A DNA stretch of 64,000 nucleotides from assembly GCA_963169105.1 (NCBI GenBank), contig OY720643.1, positions 26,446,373 through 26,510,372 on the forward strand, in the 5' to 3' direction. The position numbers and the translations under genes were made by a program. The first letter of the stretch is position 1. Every line of letters begins with the position of its first letter. Origin of the DNA: Ceriagrion tenellum. Taxonomy: Eukaryota > Arthropoda > Insecta > Odonata > Coenagrionidae. Positions 36,764-48,922 of this stretch are shown in pieces. The notes under the pieces were generated by a model that searched no databases, was not told the origin of the DNA, and saw nothing but the letters and a program-made list of their open reading frames with translations.

Positions 36764-39355
36764 TGAGGTAATTGTTATTGTCGGGCCCCGTATGCGAGAC
36801 GTAACTCGAACACATTTATATTTATTATTATTATCATTGTGGATTCTTGCCCGGGGGGCCGTGTATCGAATAATCACAAAGAGATTTTGACATTAAAATG
36901 GAAGGTATTAACTCAGGTATTTGATCATTTAATGAAAGGAACCAAAATGTGCGTCTCGAATAGCCCAACAAGAACATTACCAAGTCTCGGGAAGGAGAGA
37001 AGTTGCAGGTACAGGCACGGATGGATGGCGCTGCGGCTACTGGTGCACGGGCCGGATGGCCCGCGCCTTGACTCGTCCGTGTCGTCTACATGAATTGGAC
37101 GAATTAAGACCACGGATCAAAATGACCCGCTTGGCCCGACAGGGCCCTTACTGACCCGAAAGGGGCCAACAGGTCACTGACCATCTCTCCGCACGATTAT
37201 ATGCGAAAATCAAGACGGATGTTTTCGTCCAGGTGACGATTGTCGTCAAGGAAAGTGAAAGGTCACACTTCCGAGGTCGTCTCTTTTCTGAGCTCTACTA
37301 TATAACATAATAGACATATGCAAAGAGAATTCCACCGAATGCATGTTTCAGAAAATAGGAAAACCATCTGTTTCCATCTTGAAGAGAGGGAGACTCGACC
37401 ATCAATATCCGGGGCACAAAAAAATAGTGTGTAATATATACATATATAAAATAGAAATATATATATATATAATATGTTAGACGTAAATGGAAACTGGAAA
37501 AAAAATATATATATATATATTAATACAAATAATATAAATACAAAATACAAAAATACAAAAGTTTGGTATTCTTATGTATTTTTGCGGAATGTTTTAGGCA
37601 TCTCTAATTGCAGCTAATCAACAAAGTATTATTGAACTTGACTTGCAATTGACTAATGTTATTTTTAAAACAGTTTATCTGATTGCCTTTCCTTAAGTAT
37701 TTGAACGCAGTTTAAGACAACACTGTTTTACATTTAAGACAATAGACCGCGCATAAGAACAAAATTTACTTAAAACTTGCCTTTGAACGAATTTTTTCAG
37801 CATGTTATTGGAAGTTCTATAAAAGAATGATCTAGGAAAATTTTCAAAGTCTAAGTACGGTGCGTTATCATTCTTTTAGTATAGTGCATAAGTAGGCATG
37901 GGACCAAAATTTCTAACAAAAAAAACAAAAGGGAAATATGAGTGAAACTGGATTCAGAGTCTATGACAGTGTTTCCCAGAAGAGCAGCTTTTCTTCGTCC
38001 AATAAGAATTTAAATAATCAATATCGTCTATTCTCTCATACTCATACAATTTTATATTTGAAAAAAAACTATTTCACTTCATCCCTAGAATGGGTTCAAT
38101 TGATAATGAGGATATATAAGCTAAATATACTTGCGCGTTGCAAGCAGAGAATGTAATTAGGGAGTTCCGACTTAGAGTGATGGTTCAATTTAGGATATCT
38201 TGTATTTTTACTCTACCATATCCTTTCTGAAGAGTATTTCTCCAACGTCAATGTTATTAAAGCAACATTCAACATATTAATAGCGTTCTCGAAACATAAA
38301 AATAAAGAAGATCCTAAGACAATTAGTGTATTTCACAGTTTTACAAATATTAAGTAATTCATTAAAATTTGCACGAAGATAGTGTCATTTTACCTTTGAT
38401 ACCAGACAGAAGTTTTGTGGAAATAATAAAAGTTTACATATTTGTAATGATAGAAAAGTAAAAGTTATCTATGCCAGCTGAAGCATATTAACGTGCGCCA
38501 AAAATGAAAATGTGTTACCTCTATCCTTTCAAATGTGCTTGAAATAGGTATCGTCACTTAATAGCAGGTTGAAATAAATTTTACTGTCGGTAATAAACTT
38601 TAGAAACCTATGTCATCCTAGCTTTTAAACATGACACATTCCAAGTAATTACTTAAGATATTTCTTGAAAGATTAAATGATATGTCGTAAACACTAGTTC
38701 ACTGGTGGAAAAACCAAATATTTCACATCCTTTCCCGCAAAAATAATCTTCAATACCACTCGGTTACATATAATCACTTATATTTTAAAGCTAATTATTA
38801 TTAAAGCACTGAATTTAGCACAATAAACTCAATCATGGGTATTAAAATCGCCAAACGAAGTATGAAGTGACGAAGTAATAAACTCAAAGAAAACACTTTT
38901 TTCAATTAATCATCGACTTTAACAAACTTCATACCACTAAGATTTACGTGAATAAATTTTCGAAAGGCTCGTAAAGTATCAGTTTATGATTCTTCCTGTA
39001 ACATATCTGCCTCTCTTATGCACTTTAGTGCTAAATAGGACTAATTAATTTATCAAAATTCAAGTAATTAGGATGATTATCATTTGGTTTGAATGAGAGT
39101 CAATAATGAATAAAGCCAAGGATATCGTACTACCCCCACATAGCGGATACTATATTATTCCCAGTGACATTCATCATTCGGGTGAACAAACCCAGAAACT
39201 TTGGAGTAAAATCTACTCTATTTCCAGATATGAGTTCGCATGCTCTAACGGGCACATACAATCATCGCTCGTCCCCGGAGGTACCATCCAAGACCCAGCA
39301 TCACGTGCATGTATGCTCCGTGGGACTATGCTGTTCCCCCAGCTAGTTGGATGAT
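36764..39355. other. Non-coding stretch
   Basis: Apart from the AT microsatellite listed separately, there is a small GC-richer part at about 37000-37160 with TGACCCG/GGCCC motifs. Nothing coding is recognised, and I could not identify the 82-codon frame at 39106. Confidence 0.45.
37435..37562. repeat. AT microsatellite cluster
   Basis: Two (AT)n runs, about 37457-37473 and 37504-37520, are separated by about 30 bp. They are followed by AAATACAAAATACAAAAATAC repeats. The overlapping minus-strand frame is an artefact of this tract. Confidence 0.9.
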
Positions 39356-39359
39356 CTCT

Positions 39360-39800
39360 TTTGTCGGGACCTAAATATGCGATGTTTAGCCCTTTTCACA
39401 GCCACCAAAGCAGGCAGGCGGCCTCGTTTTTTGTAAACTGCGGCGTGCATTTTCTTTCTCCCGTCTAGTTTTTCCTCTCGCCGTAGAGGAAGGCTAAAGT
39501 AGCGTTATTTTTTTAATATCCAGGCGCGCACTAAGCGCGCGGACTCGCGGGGTCCGACCGTAAAAGAAACCGTTAAATATTTCAGATGCGAGAGGTTACG
39601 CGGCGGGAGAGGGAGTTTTTTATTTTATCGCCCCGAGCGGCAGCACCACTTCTAATCTTCCCGCGACTAAAAAAGAGATGTTAATATTCTTGCTGCACAA
39701 ACATTGGACGGAGTTCATTACCCAGAATTTTCACTCGCCGCCGAAGGAGAGGGAGGCTGAGTGGGGCTCCTGTCCTAATTCTCGGCGTCGGCACGTTCGA
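39360..39800. other. GC-richer patch
   Basis: CpG-containing block with GGCGCGCACTAAGCGCGCGG at about 39523-39542. No coding signal was recognised. Candidate regulatory or 5' exon DNA; unproven. Confidence 0.3.
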
Positions 39801-40037
39801 AGTATGATTGCATCGGTTTCACTCTAACTTGATTCAATAAAGGCATTTCAAAAAGCAGAAAACGGGACAGCCGGATTCATATATTAACATGCACCGCAGC
39901 AAATATTCGCCCCTTGACTCTTATTTTGGGTAGCATCTCCAAGCTTACACTATACTCATGAATTGGTATAATTATGAATTGAAATTTAAAATCCTAACAT
40001 CTGCCAGTGATATAATTGTGTAATAAATATCTCATCA

Positions 40038-40790
40038 TCATCTGGTGTTCTGTCTGCTGACAGGTCCCGTACACCACTGCTGTCTCCATCCGCTTCTGTG
40101 CGTACGCGTCCGATCCTTTATTAGGGACATGTACAAGTTACAGTAATAATCGTCGTCAAAGATTAACCCTTTACCCTTTAGGAGGGCGGCCAACACGGCC
40201 TTGTTGTCCGTATAGATAATCAGATTCAAAAACATAGGAGAATTAGCGAATAAATGAAGTGCGCCACGCAGGGCGGCCGTTGCTTCGGCGTAGTAAATAG
40301 GAAGCTCATGGGGAAGACGTTGAGCGTATTCCACATCCAAGGCGGGGCAAACCACGGCCCATTGCCAGGGTGTGGCATCCACGTAGGCCTCAACGGACAT
40401 TGAGAAGGAGGAGAGGTCTCTGATAGACGTGGGAAATTAAGAAGTATGGCAACCGTAGCACGTAGCATGTCCAGGAGACAAAACCAGCGGCTTTTGGTAG
40501 ATCTAGGGCCCGAAGTCTGGGGATAATAGAAATGGTGAAATGCAGTCTGGCGAGCGCCGCGTGAAGCGGAGCGTCGATGCACTGGTGTCAATATTAACCC
40601 CCAGGTATAAAAGACGTTTCTGGGGCTGAAGCACTGATTTGTCATGGTTTATGGTGATGCCAAGATCTCCTTCCAGGAAGGGAAGAATCCGAGACATTTT
40701 TGAAACGCTGTCGGAGAGAGAAGTGGATAGCACTAGTAGCCAATCGTCAAGGTAAGGTATGATAGTCACGCCGAATAGGGTGTCCCGAGC
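40038..40790 (-). pseudogene. DIRS-like retroelement RT/RNase H fragment
   Basis: Read on the minus strand, 40790-40500 gives TIIPYLDDWLLV, then GDLGITINHDKSVL and RLLYLGVNIDTSASTLRF. YLDDW is at 40740-40754. A YLDDW active site followed by this connection segment is characteristic of DIRS-type (tyrosine-recombinase) retroelements. After frameshifts, 40400-40038 gives AYVDATPWQWAVV, YYAEATAALRGAL and LIIYTDNKAVLAALLKG, an RNase H fold with the acidic residues D8, E39 and D65 of that 120-residue frame. Both parts keep the order RT then RNase H. No recombinase was seen. The fragment is broken by at least two frameshifts and abuts a LINE fragment at about 40790. Confidence 0.75.
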
Positions 40791-40794
40791 TTCC

Positions 40795-41015
40795 TTCTTT
40801 GCTTCATCAGAGCTGATGTTCTTCACCTGATCCACCAATTTAATTCTTCTCCTTCCTCTCTTTTTATTTCCTTCAATTGAACCTTCAAGTGCCACAGTTA
40901 TAATACTTTTCCCTCTCATCACATGGCCCAACCAGTTTCCTTTCCTCTTCCTAATTTCCTTTAGGAGCGATCTTCCTTCTTTTACTTTGCTCAAAACCTC
41001 TTCATTTCTAAATAT
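40795..41015 (-). mobile_element. RTE-like LINE C-terminal fragment
   Basis: The minus-strand translation reads NEEVLSKVKEGRSLLKEI, KRKGNWLGHVMRGKS and ALEGSIEGNKKRGRRRIKLV. This is the C-terminal tail seen in the LINEs at 36.5 and 53.2 kb (ERVQETRSLW..., VGHILRHDN..., EGAIEGRNRWGRPR). It runs in frame into the DIRS-like sequence, giving a 163-codon chimeric frame. Only about 200 bp of the LINE is left and its 3' tail is absent, so the junction probably marks the DIRS-like sequence meeting or interrupting it. Confidence 0.75.
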
Positions 41016-42655
41016 CTATGATGTGATAATTTTATTTTAGTGATTAAAACTCTAAAATATTGTCTAGGAATATTTTTTAACCTAACTTGGCTAACATGTT
41101 TCACGCTGGGCAGAGAAAATGCCTCAGTATCTGAAATTTATCTTGAGCGATTTCAAATAATATTGAAATACGCAGAACACACAGCATCATATTCTTAAAG
41201 CGACCAATACAAACGTTAGAGAATCCTCAATTCTTAACATCCTAGTTGAGTGGAGAGTGTAAGGCCGTGCCATACCGCATGGAAAGCAGCATTTTATAAG
41301 AATGGGACACTTCAAATACATGAACGTTAATTTTTGTTCCATTTAAATGCTTTTTCATCATTGAAAAGACAAAGATATGGAATTTTGAGTGCGAAAAAAC
41401 ACCGCTCAAAGTAACCTGAAAGTATAATCTCTCGAAGCTAGTACACGTCGTAACATGCATTCAAAATCCGTATTTGATAACAGATTTTTGATTTATAAAA
41501 TCCATTTTAATCAGTTAATATTTTTATAGAATAGATTATAATATTTTCCGTCAGAAAACATTTGAGACTCTCATATTCCTGTTTTTGGGATTATATGGAT
41601 TTTTTTCATTTCTCATGGATTTTCTATTCCCGTAGGTTAGGTATTTATTCACCATTTATTCGTCAAAAAGCACCCAAATGGAAGTATATCCTTGTTAGTG
41701 AGAAAAAGCGACCAATATCTGAGACCATTTAGACTAATTTGACTAAAACGACTAAATAATTTGGAAAGTTTGTGACGGAATAATGAATAGTTTTGGGTTG
41801 AAAAATAGAGGAAAAAACCCTTGCGCCGGACGGCCATGGTGTATGAATTATATTTCTTCTAGAGAATGTGCTTGTAAATGCTTGGAATGATTCCTAGGGC
41901 CTAACTAAGGAGTCACGAGGCATAACAAAGAACGGTTGGAGATTTTTATGAGTTTGACTCACTCAAATGGACAAATTAATTGGCTGATATATTTTTAACC
42001 GCCTCCAATCGTGACATTTAACTCCGTCAACAATATGCCTACGAGAAAAACTCGATCATGAGGGCTTCGTGGATGACTGACTTTGACGCGTGGTTTAAAC
42101 AAGCTAAAACGTCAAGTCATTCGTGATTCTACCACGTAACTCCATAGTTACGGGCTCGCGTGATTTCAAAAACAATCTCCATTATATGAGTTAAAAAGGT
42201 GTCAACCAACAACTGTTGTTAAGTAATGGATAGAAAGCTGAATCTATAATCTCCGATTTGCTATCCGGATTCAATCTTCAAATCTTCAAGTCTGCTTGGC
42301 TTTGACTCCTGGGCCCTCAAAATGTAAAGCTGGATGTATAGCCTATACCGGATTCGCCTTCGTCAACAAACTATAGCTAAGTACCTATGGTCTGTTAATA
42401 TTCCATTCTCTCATGAATCATACAAGGTGGTTACCTAAACAGAGAAATGCTATCACTTTCAAAATAATCATTCAGTCAACATGATTCGCCTTTTTTAAAC
42501 TAATTCACCCCCTTAGGGAAGTTCCTCATGCCACACTCAACCCATCATGGAGTCAGAATTCATATTCTTTCATAGTTCCGAGGTATTTTTGGTGTACGTT
42601 GTATAATAAATACATATAATTTAAAAAATATTCAACATATAATACATCGGAACTG
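41016..42655. other. AT-rich non-coding stretch
   Basis: Nothing recognised. Confidence 0.5.
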
Positions 42656-42659
42656 CAGA

Positions 42660-42812
42660 GAAAAATTACAGTAGTGTTCCTCAGCTTTACAAGAATTAAG
42701 AAGAGAGCCCCAGAGACTCAGAGGCTATACGCTGGGCTTAGTTTTCTAGAGAAATTCGGAGCTTGTATGTTTCAGAGCGACACAGAGGATACTATCATGA
42801 CCCCTCACTAGT
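42660..42812 (+). mobile_element. CR1-type LINE fragment (copy E)
   Basis: The fragment resembles copies A-C from the EPLETRRLYAR equivalent (GCCCCAGAGACTCAGAGGCT) to the point CCCCTCACTA. It then stops abruptly where the composite repeat F begins, which suggests F was inserted into E or that the two were joined by rearrangement. Confidence 0.7.
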
Positions 42813-42814
42813 TA

Positions 42815-43315
42815 ATGAACAATATACTCTACAAGGGTAGATAATGAATGGTACGTGAAAACCAACATTAGATTAAGGGTATCACTTGAACCTTTTGGAA
42901 AAATTTTACTTTTCCCTACTTGCCGATGAATTGCAACGGGTGTCCTCCCCTACACAATCTTCGCGACCTACCGGAGGCTACACCCTATGCTTAGCTTGCT
43001 TGAGAAATTCAGAGCTCGTGTGTTTCAGAGCGACACAGAGGTTATTATCATGACGCCTCACTACATCTCTAGGTCTGACAGTTACGATAAAATAAGAGAG
43101 ATACATTGCCGAACAGATATGTACCAAAACTCATTCTTTCCACGCACAAAAAGTGACCACAGTAAAAACTGAGCACTTAATACACTCCCAGAATACACGT
43201 CACCATTTCACCTCCCAAAACCTTATCCCTTACATATTTACACGACTGGTGTCCTAACACCCTCTGCCACACGACCACGACGGCTGCTCGCAGGGTAGTA
43301 CGTATGACGATAAAG
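42815..43315 (+). mobile_element. Composite repeat: leader joined to CR1-type 3' end (copy F)
   Basis: The leader (about 42815-42986, with TTGCAACGGGTGTCCTCCCC at 42932-42951) joins the CR1-type 3' end at the same point as in copy B. The coding relic reads RVFQSDTE, MTPHYISR and SFFPRTKSDHSKN, then stops at about 43170. The family 3' UTR follows to about 43315, and then block Y. Confidence 0.8.
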
Positions 43316-43555
43316 GTATATACCTTCGCCAAATAGTAGAAGCATGCATGAACTGATTTCAAAATTCATTCTAAGACCACAGATAAAAGCCGTCAAATAC
43401 GCAAGGAGTCGTAAAAAGAGGCAGAGGTTATTTATAAAAAGTACAGAAAAAAGGAAAGTTCTTCATCAATATGTTTTCACACTCAGTGAACACGCGAATA
43501 AACGAGTGAATACATCGTCCGGAAGGGGAGAAATAAGGCTATCATACAATGAAAA
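43316..43555. repeat. Repeat block Y, copy 2
   Basis: Matches 35034-35285 from TATACCTTCGCCAAATAGTA to about ATCATACAATG, again directly downstream of a CR1-type 3' end. Block X is not present here. Confidence 0.85.
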
Positions 43556-44035
43556 TGAATTAACGAGTCTAAAAATCCGTTTGGGAAACTATCGCATGCC
43601 GGTGCCCTTTGACTGGTAGCGGAGGATTAAAAAAAACAAAAAAAAATTCAGGCGCTAATAAACCATGGCGCCTTCAAAAAGACTGAGCGCAGTGCACTGC
43701 GGGAATGGAAATCCGAGGAACGCCAAAAAAAATGCCAAAATAAAAAAAAATCGATGCATTAAGCGTGAAACGGAGCCCTTGCTTGGGAGTCCGGGTGAGG
43801 CTGTTAAGTGGCTCACGGGTAAATTAGCCGTCGACGACTCATGAGGGGAGGAGAGCGAAGGAAAGGGTTTCGGGTCGGTTGGAAGGGGAAGGAAGGCGGT
43901 TTGCATGACGTGAGTTGGCTCCTGAGGTAATCTGAGATGGTTTCAACATACCGGAATTCGGGCGGAATTGGTTTTATTCCGGGAGGGTTCAAGTGCGGCA
44001 GATAGGAGGAGAGACACGAGCACTTAGAGTGGTAT
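43556..44035. other. Non-coding stretch, partly GC-richer
   Basis: Overlapping minus-strand frames at 43655-44043 are proline/serine-rich and show no domain. Confidence 0.4.
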
Positions 44036-44037
44036 TG

Positions 44038-44625
44038 ATACATCTACATAATTCCCTGCGAGCCGCCGCATGGGCGTGTGGCAGGGGATATTAGGTCACC
44101 ATCCCTGTAAAGATGTACGGTTTTGAGAGGTGTAATGGTGACGTGTATTATGGGAGTGTATTTAGTGGAGCTCAGTTTTTATTGTGGTCACTTATTTTGC
44201 GCGGAAAGAACAAGTTATTGTATATATCCGTTCCGCAAAGTGTGTATCTTCTTTTATCGCTTCTGCCAGACCTAGAGATATAGTGAGGCGCCATGATAAT
44301 ATTCTCTGTGTCACAGCAAAACACACCAGTTCTGAATTTATTATCCAACCTAAGCCTAGCGAGTAGCCTCCGAGTATCGAGGGGCAACCACTATAATCCC
44401 TCTAAAAGTAGCGAGACATTATGTGTTCGTTCGTAGCAGTTTTTAACGAAACATGCTGCTTCTCTTTGCATTCCGATCAATTTTTATGGATAAATCTTGT
44501 TGACCAGGGTCCTAAATTCTCGTGGCGTATTCGAGGTGTGGCCTAATCAGATCGAATTAGCATCTCTCTTTTACTTTCTCATATGAGTACCAATTATACG
44601 CTAAGCAAAACCTAGTTTCATTAAC
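44038..44625 (-). mobile_element. CR1/Jockey-type LINE, 5'-truncated 3' end (copy G, inverted)
   Basis: The minus strand carries, in order, RLGHTSNTP/LEYA-equivalent sequence, REAACFVKNCYERTHNVS, LPLDTRRLLARLRLDNKF, MAPHYISRSGRSDKRR, LFFPRKISDHNKN-stop, and the family 3' UTR with GCCCATGCGGCGGCTCGCAG and a GTAGATGTA end at about 44038. Frameshifts occur in the 5' half. This is the only inverted copy with a complete 3' terminus. Confidence 0.8.
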
Positions 44626-45425
44626 ACTGTGCGGCATATGTTTTGTATGTGTGTTCTGACGCGTGCGCTGACATAAATTACAAAACACTTACTTCACTCC
44701 ACAAGGGTAACATACAGTCTATGCCATCTTTCGAGTTATTGCAAACCATGCATAGTGCAGCAAGTCCTTAGCAATGAAAACTATGACTAATGTTACCATA
44801 TTTATTCTCCAAATGCATTTAATTTACAATTTTAGCATTCAATTCATGGCACCATGATAAATTGACCATGTATTTATTGGTAAATTATCCAGCAAAGTTT
44901 TCATTAAATTAAAGGCCTTTTGTTGTCATAGTGAAAGTTATACACGGTGAATACTCCCAGTGCAAATCGGGGCGTAAAGAAAGTAAATACTCGTGTGGAA
45001 GAGGTCGGATGAGAAGCTGACAGGAGAGGACAGTAAAGATAGGCAACGGCAGAGACACTATTATGTTTAACTTAATGCCGCAGGAAAGATTTAGCAGCCC
45101 GTAAAATACATCGGTTACGTTCCAATTAAAGCTAAACGAAAATACGCTGATATTGTCCGCAGACAATTGGAAGAGCTTATCTATACCTATTGTGGGCTTG
45201 AGTATTATCTGAGTAATATATCGAACAATATGTTGTAGACAATGAATGGTGCGCCATTGAAACCATGGTAGCTTAATGCGGTCTGCCTTACTCCCCAACT
45301 TGTATCATAGTTCAGCTCATAGTTCGTATGAAATGAAACTCTTCCTCAGAAAAGAGCAATGTGCAGAAATGTCGCCATGTTCCACTACTACTATAACCAA
45401 CCTTTTGTGATAGTTTCTCGTAGAA
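44626..45425. other. Non-coding stretch
   Basis: Nothing recognised. The 129-codon minus-strand frame at 44909-45298 shows no motif I know. Confidence 0.45.
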
Positions 45426-45775
45426 ATTAGCGGAATGTGTCGGGCAATTCGACCCGAGGAGTCGTCCGAAGCAAACGTCAGGTTCTCTCTAAGTTAGGGC
45501 TACGAAATACGTGCGGACAGCAGTGGTGAGCACAAAAAGTGGACATTGCGACCACAGCGCGTTAGGGTTGGCGGTGCAGCGGGGACGAAGCGAGTTGGGG
45601 GGGTCAAGCGAAGCTACGGAGTGTTTTGGGCATCGCCTCGGGACACGCACCGCTGCGCTAGCGACATACCCGATCGGGATATTTTTTTGTCGTCTACAGG
45701 GAGGCCATCGCGGCGTCCAAAAAGATTGGCGTCGGGTCTCGAGCATGACTTGTCGTCGTCCACAGGGAGTTAAGG
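45426..45775. other. GC-rich, CpG-bearing patch
   Basis: Open on both strands for 75-97 codons with mutually exclusive frames and no domain. The phrase GTCGTC-TACAGGGAG and a variant GTCGTCCACAGGGAG occur twice (about 45691 and 45753). It may be an exon or regulatory block; unresolved. Confidence 0.3.
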
Positions 45776-48085
45776 ATGTTCCACAGCCTCAAATCTACAA
45801 TTGAACCTTTTAGTTTCCTTGGATGGGTGGCTGGAAGAATAGTCTTAAGTAATTGAGAGCAAATGTGACAATATTTTCAAGTAGATCTAAGAAGTGTCAG
45901 GACAACAATTAAGTGCAAGTACATCTGTTACACGGTGGAAGTCATCATTCATGCAGAAATGGAAAATTATATTTTACAATTATTGGTTAAGTTTAAGTAC
46001 TTCATGACTTCACGAAAATTTGACGCTGTATTCCAAATTTGGGCTAAAATTGCTTTAATAAGCTAATTAAAAATTAGTGACAGTAGATTTTACTCATGAG
46101 CCTCGCTCTTTATGCTATGCACACCCTTATATTAATTTGATATTTACGGGGAATAAATAATTACCTGACGAAAATGTTTCGGATGAGGTCAGAATTTGCC
46201 CATAAATATCTCTTATGATCCACTATCCAATTCTCTAACACAGAATTATGTATTTCCTCTAATTATTTCTCATAATTACATGAATTTTAAATATATGCTC
46301 TCACAAGCTAATGTTACAACAGATTTAAAGATATGTACTGAATATATATTTTCTATACGTTATTAAATCGAATTTTTGTTAAATACTTTTTAGTCATGTT
46401 CACTTACACACTTCAAAACTCAATTTATATGTGATTTTCAAATAATAAACGTGTTTTCTCTTAAAGTCACATTCTATCAAGTTAATTTAAAAAAAATTAG
46501 TTTTTCGGGGTCAACACGCACCTAAGCTGTGAGATAATTGCAGTTAAAGATGGACGGAACAAGTTGGCTTGCTTATTTTTTCGGGGAAATCTAACTTTCG
46601 GGTGGGTGGTCGGATAGATGAGGAAGAGTAGAGCGCCACCTGTAATCTACCAAGCATACTAATGAATAACGTAAGCAGCTCCGTCAGTCATGTAATCTTA
46701 CGCACAGAAGAAATCCATCATCGACATATTTCGAGGAGCAAGAGGCCACCGGAAATATCGCTAATAAGCACTCCGTCTTCGTGAGTTTGCCCAGGATTTT
46801 CCAAACAATATCCTCCCCCGCATTGCAATGCGAGAATATTCCATCCCCATTTCTTTAATTTTATTCTCCCAGCTTAGCCCAGCAGTTAGTAATAGCAAAA
46901 TAATAATCTGAACTTAAGAATGGTTTCCGCGATAAGATCCCTCAAATATTTAAATACTTTAGTCATAAATCAATTTAGAATTAATAGTTGTAATAAATCT
47001 ATAGAGTTTTAATTTTTTTGTTTTTAATCTATAGAGCCATTTTTTTACAACTTGGAGGATAGTGAATGAGCCTTAGATGATCGCAATGCGAACTTTCAAA
47101 CATGTTTTGAATATCCGATACAGCAAATTCTTAAAATAACAATTTATTAAAAAAAATAAAATTTAGGAGCTCAAAAAACCTCTAAAACTACACCCGCTTC
47201 ACCCTGGACTAAGGTATCTAAAACAATAAGAATCCTTTCTATAAAACACTTATCAATTAAATTTTGAATTAAAAAAAAACCTTAATAATTCCGATATATT
47301 TCTTAGCAGTCCAAACGGAGTTGCCAACAACAACGTCACTGATCTCTGACTTTTACAGAAATGAATTTAATAAAACACCGCTAATACAGGTAATATAGTC
47401 ATAAGCCTCGAGGTAGACGTTAAAAAAATAAAAGGGCTAATTTAAAAATGACTAAATATTACGAATGCATTGAAATTTTCCCTATACATGAGGCTAAATT
47501 AGAGGTTTAGCTACTTTTTTCTTCTCTAAGCTTTAATCGGAAAGCGATGATTTTCATTTTATACCGGCAGCTGATTCCTCTTGACTCCGCGACTGCAAAA
47601 ACGAATATGTTGAAATTTCCCTCGGGAATGGGATTTAACCCATTGGAATCGTGTTATTTTAATCGTTTAAGTTGTCCCTAAAGTGCTGTTGAGAGATATT
47701 CATCTCAGCAGCCTCTATGATTATCGTGTACCATAACAGGTGAGATCACAATAGCGTAATGCAGGAAAAATTATGATATATTTCTGTAAATTGCATTTGT
47801 GTAATGTGAATAATAGTCATTAGTTGATATAAATTATGATAATTAGGCAAAAAAATAAAAAATTTAAAAAAATATTACCAAATCTGGAATGATATTAGAG
47901 GGAAATGAAGACCGTGGAGGAAATGCAAGGAAGCAGGCTCTTACGAGAAGGGATGGCGAGCATAAAGTTGCAATACAAATATTTACACAGTTTAAGTATC
48001 TATATCTAAATCAAAATAATTTAGATATAAATATGCCATAGAGCGGTAAATTGACCTGGAACTCATAAAAAATCTATATGCTGAT
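45776..48085. other. AT-rich non-coding stretch
   Basis: Nothing recognised. Confidence 0.5.
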
Positions 48086-48087
48086 GG

Positions 48088-48310
48088 ACTTTATTTCGAT
48101 AGTGAAACATGAAATATCGTATGCACGGAAGGGTACCTAGAAGTCACCCAGATTAAGAATAAAAGTATTTCTTCCTCAACTCCGTGGTACTCCATCACAA
48201 ATTTATCAACTTGATACTTTTACAGACCACAGAATATTTCTACCTTAAACACGACTCGGGTTTAATGGCTAATCATCATACGTATTCAGGTGATTATACA
48301 AGTATCTCAT
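48088..48310 (-). repeat. Dispersed repeat R, copy 1
   Basis: This unit of 223 bp is about 95% identical by eye to 48923-49142. Landmarks are TTTATTTCGATAGTGAAACA, TCCTCAACTCCGTGGTACTC and CTTAAACACGACTCGGGTTT. It is non-coding. On the minus strand its inner part (48246-48296) shows the hammerhead-like order described for copy 3, with the boxes degraded. Confidence 0.9.
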
Positions 48311-48510
48311 GATAATATCCAAACCGCTGAGGCCTAAACATTTGGTTAATTTACAATTTGAATTTATACTTTTCATCGCAGCTATTCCTTTTCTCTGATA
48401 GGTTTGAAATACAAACTACTTAATATTGCATATCATTTGCCGTTTTTGACAGACGAATCGTTCACTTCACGAACATAATTCCTTTTTATTTGCAAAAAAT
48501 AGGAATAATC

Positions 48511-48650
48511 TGCGTGACAAATTTATTAACTTGACACTATTACAGCCCGCAGAATATTTCAGCCTTAAACACGACCCGGGGTTTGATAGCTAAGCATCAT
48601 CTTCAGGTAATAATATCATTCCCTTATATACTACAAGTAGAAGGTAGAGA
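48511..48650 (-). repeat. Dispersed repeat R, diverged partial copy 2
   Basis: Covers the half of R from the CTGCGTGACAAATTTAT equivalent onward and is more diverged. It keeps CTGAAGA on the minus strand (48599-48605). It shares downstream sequence TATCATTCCCTT with copy 3 but not with copy 1. Confidence 0.8.
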
Positions 48651-48922
48651 AGGGGACATTTGTGTGAGAGGACAAAGTTGGGAGAAGGGGAAGGTTATGC
48701 AATGGCTGATAGGATGGAAATTGACAAGAAGTAAACATTCATGTACAAGATTAACATTTAGTTCACACCACATCTTTTAAAAATTTCGAGCTGTTTACAA
48801 CCATTCAGTTCACATCGATATGTTAAATGCAACATGTCCACTATCAAATCACCACTGTGGTTACAGGTTATAAGATGTTTGGCAAAGTTACTCCCTCCCC
48901 TTTCTCTCTACTGGTAGTGCAT

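Noticed and set aside
37263..37550. 95-codon minus-strand membrane-like peptide
   Set aside because: Its hydrophobic Y/I/F-rich sequence is translated from AT microsatellite DNA.
44909..45298. 129-codon minus-strand frame as a membrane protein
   Set aside because: No start or splice support and no motif; length is within chance for a window of this size.
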